From: an uncultured Burkholderiales bacterium
GTDB lineage: Bacteria; Pseudomonadota; Gammaproteobacteria; Burkholderiales; Burkholderiaceae_C
Direction of reading: 5' to 3'
Assembly (NCBI GenBank): GCA_903856995.1
Contig: CAIODK010000247.1
Span: forward strand, 1 to 17,139
Length of the DNA stretch: 17,139 nt
Made by a program: the position numbers and the translations under genes. Each line of letters starts with the position of its first letter. Position 1 is the first letter of the stretch. Below the pieces are notes generated by a model. It was not told the origin of the DNA, ran no database searches, and worked only from the letters and a program-made list of their open reading frames with translations. Positions 15,404-17,139 of this stretch are shown one piece after another.

Positions 15404-15431
15404 TAGACAAGTGAGTGGGTCTAAATATAAT
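15404..15431 (+). promoter_or_regulatory. Near-consensus sigma-70 promoter for the small secreted protein
   Basis: TAGACA (15404-15409, five of six -35 positions) is followed 16 nt later by a perfect TATAAT (15426-15431). The start is expected near 15438, leaving a leader of about 26 nt that holds the GGAGG ribosome binding site. This is the best sigma-70 match I found in the window and predicts strong constitutive expression. Confidence 0.75.
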
Positions 15432-15463
15432 GAAAAAGCGTCTAGGCAAACCGGAGGTCTCGA

Positions 15464-15727
15464 ATGGTTAGACTTTTTTTGGCATTTTGTTGTCTGTTTT
15501 CAGGTTTGGCTATTGGCGCTTCCCGCGATCCCAATGCAGTCCCGCACGACGTTGAACAGCGGGCTTCTCAGATCGTTAAAAAATGCGTTTCTAAAGCGCA
15601 AGAAATACGACAAGAGCGCATCTGTGAATCGAAAAAGAAGGCGCTTGAGCTCTGCTTGCAAGATGAGCTGAAGACCAAAGATATGGATAAATCGCAAGCT
15701 CGATGCGAGCATCTATTCATACTTTGA
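15464..15727 (+). CDS. Small secreted four-cysteine protein of unknown function
   Basis: The 87-residue protein has a signal peptide (1-19, cut after IGA) and a mature domain of about 68 residues that is highly charged and probably all-helical. It has four cysteines (C41, C54, C64, C81), each inside predicted helix, suggesting a disulfide-stapled helical hairpin. No CXXCH or CXXC motif is present, so it is neither a haem protein nor a thioredoxin. GGAGG at 15453-15457 is well placed for ATG 15464, and a near-consensus promoter lies just upstream, which supports a real gene. I do not recognise a family. It converges on the alkene reductase gene with a 22-bp gap. Confidence 0.7.
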   Translation: MVRLFLAFCCLFSGLAIGASRDPNAVPHDVEQRASQIVKKCVSKAQEIRQERICESKKKALELCLQDELKTKDMDKSQARCEHLFIL

Positions 15728-15751
15728 TTTTCAAAATCCGTACCGATTTTT
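15726..15751. terminator. Possible weak bidirectional terminator between convergent genes
   Basis: AAAATC (15733-15738) pairs with GATTTT (15745-15750) across a 6-nt loop and runs into a short T tract on the + strand. An alternative overlapping hairpin, GATTTT-C-AAAATC (15726-15738), can also form. Both stems are short and AT-rich, so terminator strength is doubtful. Confidence 0.3.
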
Positions 15752-16832
15752 ACAAAGCAGGGTAGTCGGTATAGCCCACAGGGCCTGGGGTGTAGAAGGT
15801 GCTCGGGTTGGCCGCGTTCAGTGCAGAGCCTAATTTGAGGCGCGCCACCAAGTCGGGATTGGCGATGAACGATCTCCCAAATGCCACCGCATCGGCACGG
15901 CCAGAGTCAACGGCGTCGAGTGCCATTTGACGGTCGTAGCCGTTGTTGGCGATGTAGGTGCCTTTGAAGGTTTTGCGGGCCCATGCATAGTCAAAGCCGG
16001 CCACATCACGTGAGCCACCTGTTTCGCCTTCAATGAAGTGAATGAAGGCAATGCCGCGCTTGTTGAGCTCTTCCACCAAATAGCCAAAGACAGTTTGCGG
16101 GTTCTGATCGCTCACATCGTTGAAGGTGGTGAGGGGGGACAAACGGATACCGACACGGCCTGCGCCGATTTCCGCGATGCAGGCATCGACCACCTCAAGC
16201 GCAAAGCGGCAGCGGTTTTCAACCGTGCCACCGAAGGCGTCTGTACGTTGGTTAGAGCCATCACGGATGAACTGGTCGATCAAGTAGCCGTTGGCACCGT
16301 GAATCTCGACACCGTCAAATCCTGCGCGCATGGCGTTAGCGGCACCTTGTCGGAATTGGTTCACCACGTCCTTGATTTCTGCTGTCGACAAGGCATGAGG
16401 GACAGGGATATCGACCTTGCCGTTGGGCGTGTAGGCCACAACTTTGGGTTGAATGGCAGATGGGGCGATGGGTTGCGCGCCGCCTGTCAGGTCAGGGTGT
16501 GTGATGCGACCCACGTGCCAGATTTGGGCCACGATTTTTCCGCCCGCCTCGTGCACGGCGTTGGTGATGGACTTCCAGCCCTCGACTTGCGCGTCGGAGT
16601 AAATGCCCGGTGTGGCCATGTAGCCTTTACCAACGGGCGAGACTTGCGTGCCCTCACTGATGATCAACCCTGCGGCACTGCGTTGGCGGTAGTAATCGAC
16701 ATTCATCGCGCTGCCGGGAATATCACCATGCGCTTCATCGGCGCGACTGCGCGTGAGTGGGGCCATGACGATGCGGTTAGCGACAGCAATGTCACCGATG
16801 TGTGTGGGTTGAAAGAGCTGAGGCGTGGTCAT
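15750..16832 (-). CDS. nemA: Alkene reductase, Old Yellow Enzyme family (NemA-like)
   Basis: The 360-residue FMN enzyme is of the classical Old Yellow Enzyme class. It uses NADPH to reduce electrophilic alkenes, N-ethylmaleimide, nitrate esters or nitro compounds. Landmarks in order: MAPLTRSRA with Thr27, AQIWHVGR (102-109), the substrate-binding pair in EIHGANGYLIDQFIRDGSNQ (H178 and N181, with Y183), GIRLSP, and the FMN phosphate site YIANNGYD followed by AVAFGRSFIANPDL. Length is typical (about 360-370). The start ATG 16832 lies 6 nt after the stop of an upstream hemerythrin-like gene, so the two are probably one operon. In E. coli nemA is under the electrophile-sensing repressor NemR, but no such regulator is in view here. 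Confidence 0.93.
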   Translation of the reverse strand: MTTPQLFQPTHIGDIAVANRIVMAPLTRSRADEAHGDIPGSAMNVDYYRQRSAAGLIISEGTQVSPVGKGYMATPGIYSDAQVEGWKSITNAVHEAGGKIVAQIWHVGRITHPDLTGGAQPIAPSAIQPKVVAYTPNGKVDIPVPHALSTAEIKDVVNQFRQGAANAMRAGFDGVEIHGANGYLIDQFIRDGSNQRTDAFGGTVENRCRFALEVVDACIAEIGAGRVGIRLSPLTTFNDVSDQNPQTVFGYLVEELNKRGIAFIHFIEGETGGSRDVAGFDYAWARKTFKGTYIANNGYDRQMALDAVDSGRADAVAFGRSFIANPDLVARLKLGSALNAANPSTFYTPGPVGYTDYPAL

Positions 16833-16838
16833 GTGAAT

Positions 16839-17139
16839 TTATTCGTGTCCTAAGCCAATAGGTGCGGGTGCCCACATGGCGATCTTGGTGAAAAGGCGAT
16901 CATAGATGGGATCACGCGCTTGTTTGCCGGAAAGAGGGTCTTTGTTTTTCTCGAATGCAGCATCGAGTTTGATCCAATCCTCCTCTGTCAAAACCTTGAA
17001 TGCTTCAGGAATGATGATTGACTCTTCAAGACGGAGATGTTCACTGTAAAAGTCTACAAATTTCAAAGTTGCTTCTTCGAAGGCTTGACGTCGTGAGTCC
17101 CCTAACATTTCCCAGCCCAGCAACAGGTGTTGAAGCTCA
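16839..17139 (-). CDS. Hemerythrin-like HHE-domain protein (partial, start beyond window)
   Basis: The frame is open from the window edge to a TAA at 16839-16841 and gives about 100 residues of a C-terminal part. Reading in from the edge it shows ELQHLLLGWEM, then FVDFYSEHLRLEESIIIPEA, with the H-x-x-x-E pattern (H and E of EHLRLEE) typical of hemerythrin ligand helices. LTEEDWIKLDAAFEKNKDPL follows, as in cytoplasmic HHE proteins. It is about half of a normal hemerythrin-like protein (about 180 residues). A TTG at 17123 could be read as a start, but hemerythrin-like sequence continues upstream of it, so the true start lies outside. It precedes the alkene reductase gene by 6 bp. Confidence 0.75.
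   Translation of the reverse strand, partial: ELQHLLLGWEMLGDSRRQAFEEATLKFVDFYSEHLRLEESIIIPEAFKVLTEEDWIKLDAAFEKNKDPLSGKQARDPIYDRLFTKIAMWAPAPIGLGHE

Noticed and set aside
15430..15471. 13-codon ORF (ATG overlapping the TATAAT) ahead of the small secreted protein
   Set aside because: Its start lies in the -10 element and upstream of the predicted transcription start, and it has no ribosome site.
16038..16853. 271-residue open frame on the + strand opposite the alkene reductase
   Set aside because: Antisense shadow of a clear gene; no recognisable domain or ribosome site. The same applies to the long antisense frames over ccmF (1758-2381) and within 4801-5355.

Overview
The window looks like a betaproteobacterial chromosome, most likely Comamonadaceae (Rhodoferax-like). 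This rests on protein style, moderate-to-high GC and the mix of respiratory and stress genes; no rRNA or other marker gene is present to confirm it. All genes are bacterial in layout, with tight operons and many 4-nt stop/start overlaps. I see no tRNA, rRNA, insertion sequence or CRISPR array.

Region 1 (1-4919, + strand) is a cytochrome c module. It starts with the last residues of an outer-membrane beta-barrel protein, possibly MtrB/PioB-like, followed by a strong rho-independent terminator. Next comes a NapC/CymA-type tetraheme quinol dehydrogenase, then ccmF, ccmG, ccmH and ccmI, each overlapping the previous gene. CymA-type proteins pass electrons from quinol to periplasmic multiheme cytochromes. 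CcmF-I carry out the last steps of System I haem attachment (apocytochrome reduction, chaperoning and ligation). The layout suggests a quinol-to-multihaem electron route that carries its own haem-ligation machinery, although ccmABCDE are not in view.

Region 2 (4928-8322) holds a convergent nitronate-monooxygenase-like flavoprotein (- strand) with a C-terminal cysteine cluster. On the + strand lie a hemerythrin-domain protein, a UspA stress protein and a secreted protein of unknown function. An FNR/ANR-type box sits at ideal class II spacing from a -10 element ahead of the hemerythrin gene, so this unit is probably switched on at low oxygen.

Region 3 (8339-15322) has a class I SAM methyltransferase (- strand), divergent from a heavy-metal RND efflux operon: a small membrane protein, then adaptor, pump and outer-membrane channel. 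A perfect FNR/ANR consensus palindrome lies in the divergent intergenic region, placed at class II distance from a plausible methyltransferase promoter.

Region 4 (15323-17139) has a small secreted cysteine-containing protein behind a near-consensus sigma-70 promoter. Convergent to it is an Old Yellow Enzyme alkene reductase (NemA-like), preceded in the same operon by a second hemerythrin-like protein that runs off the window end.

The recurring themes are low-oxygen regulation (two FNR-type boxes, two hemerythrins, UspA), haem/redox chemistry and metal or electrophile defence.
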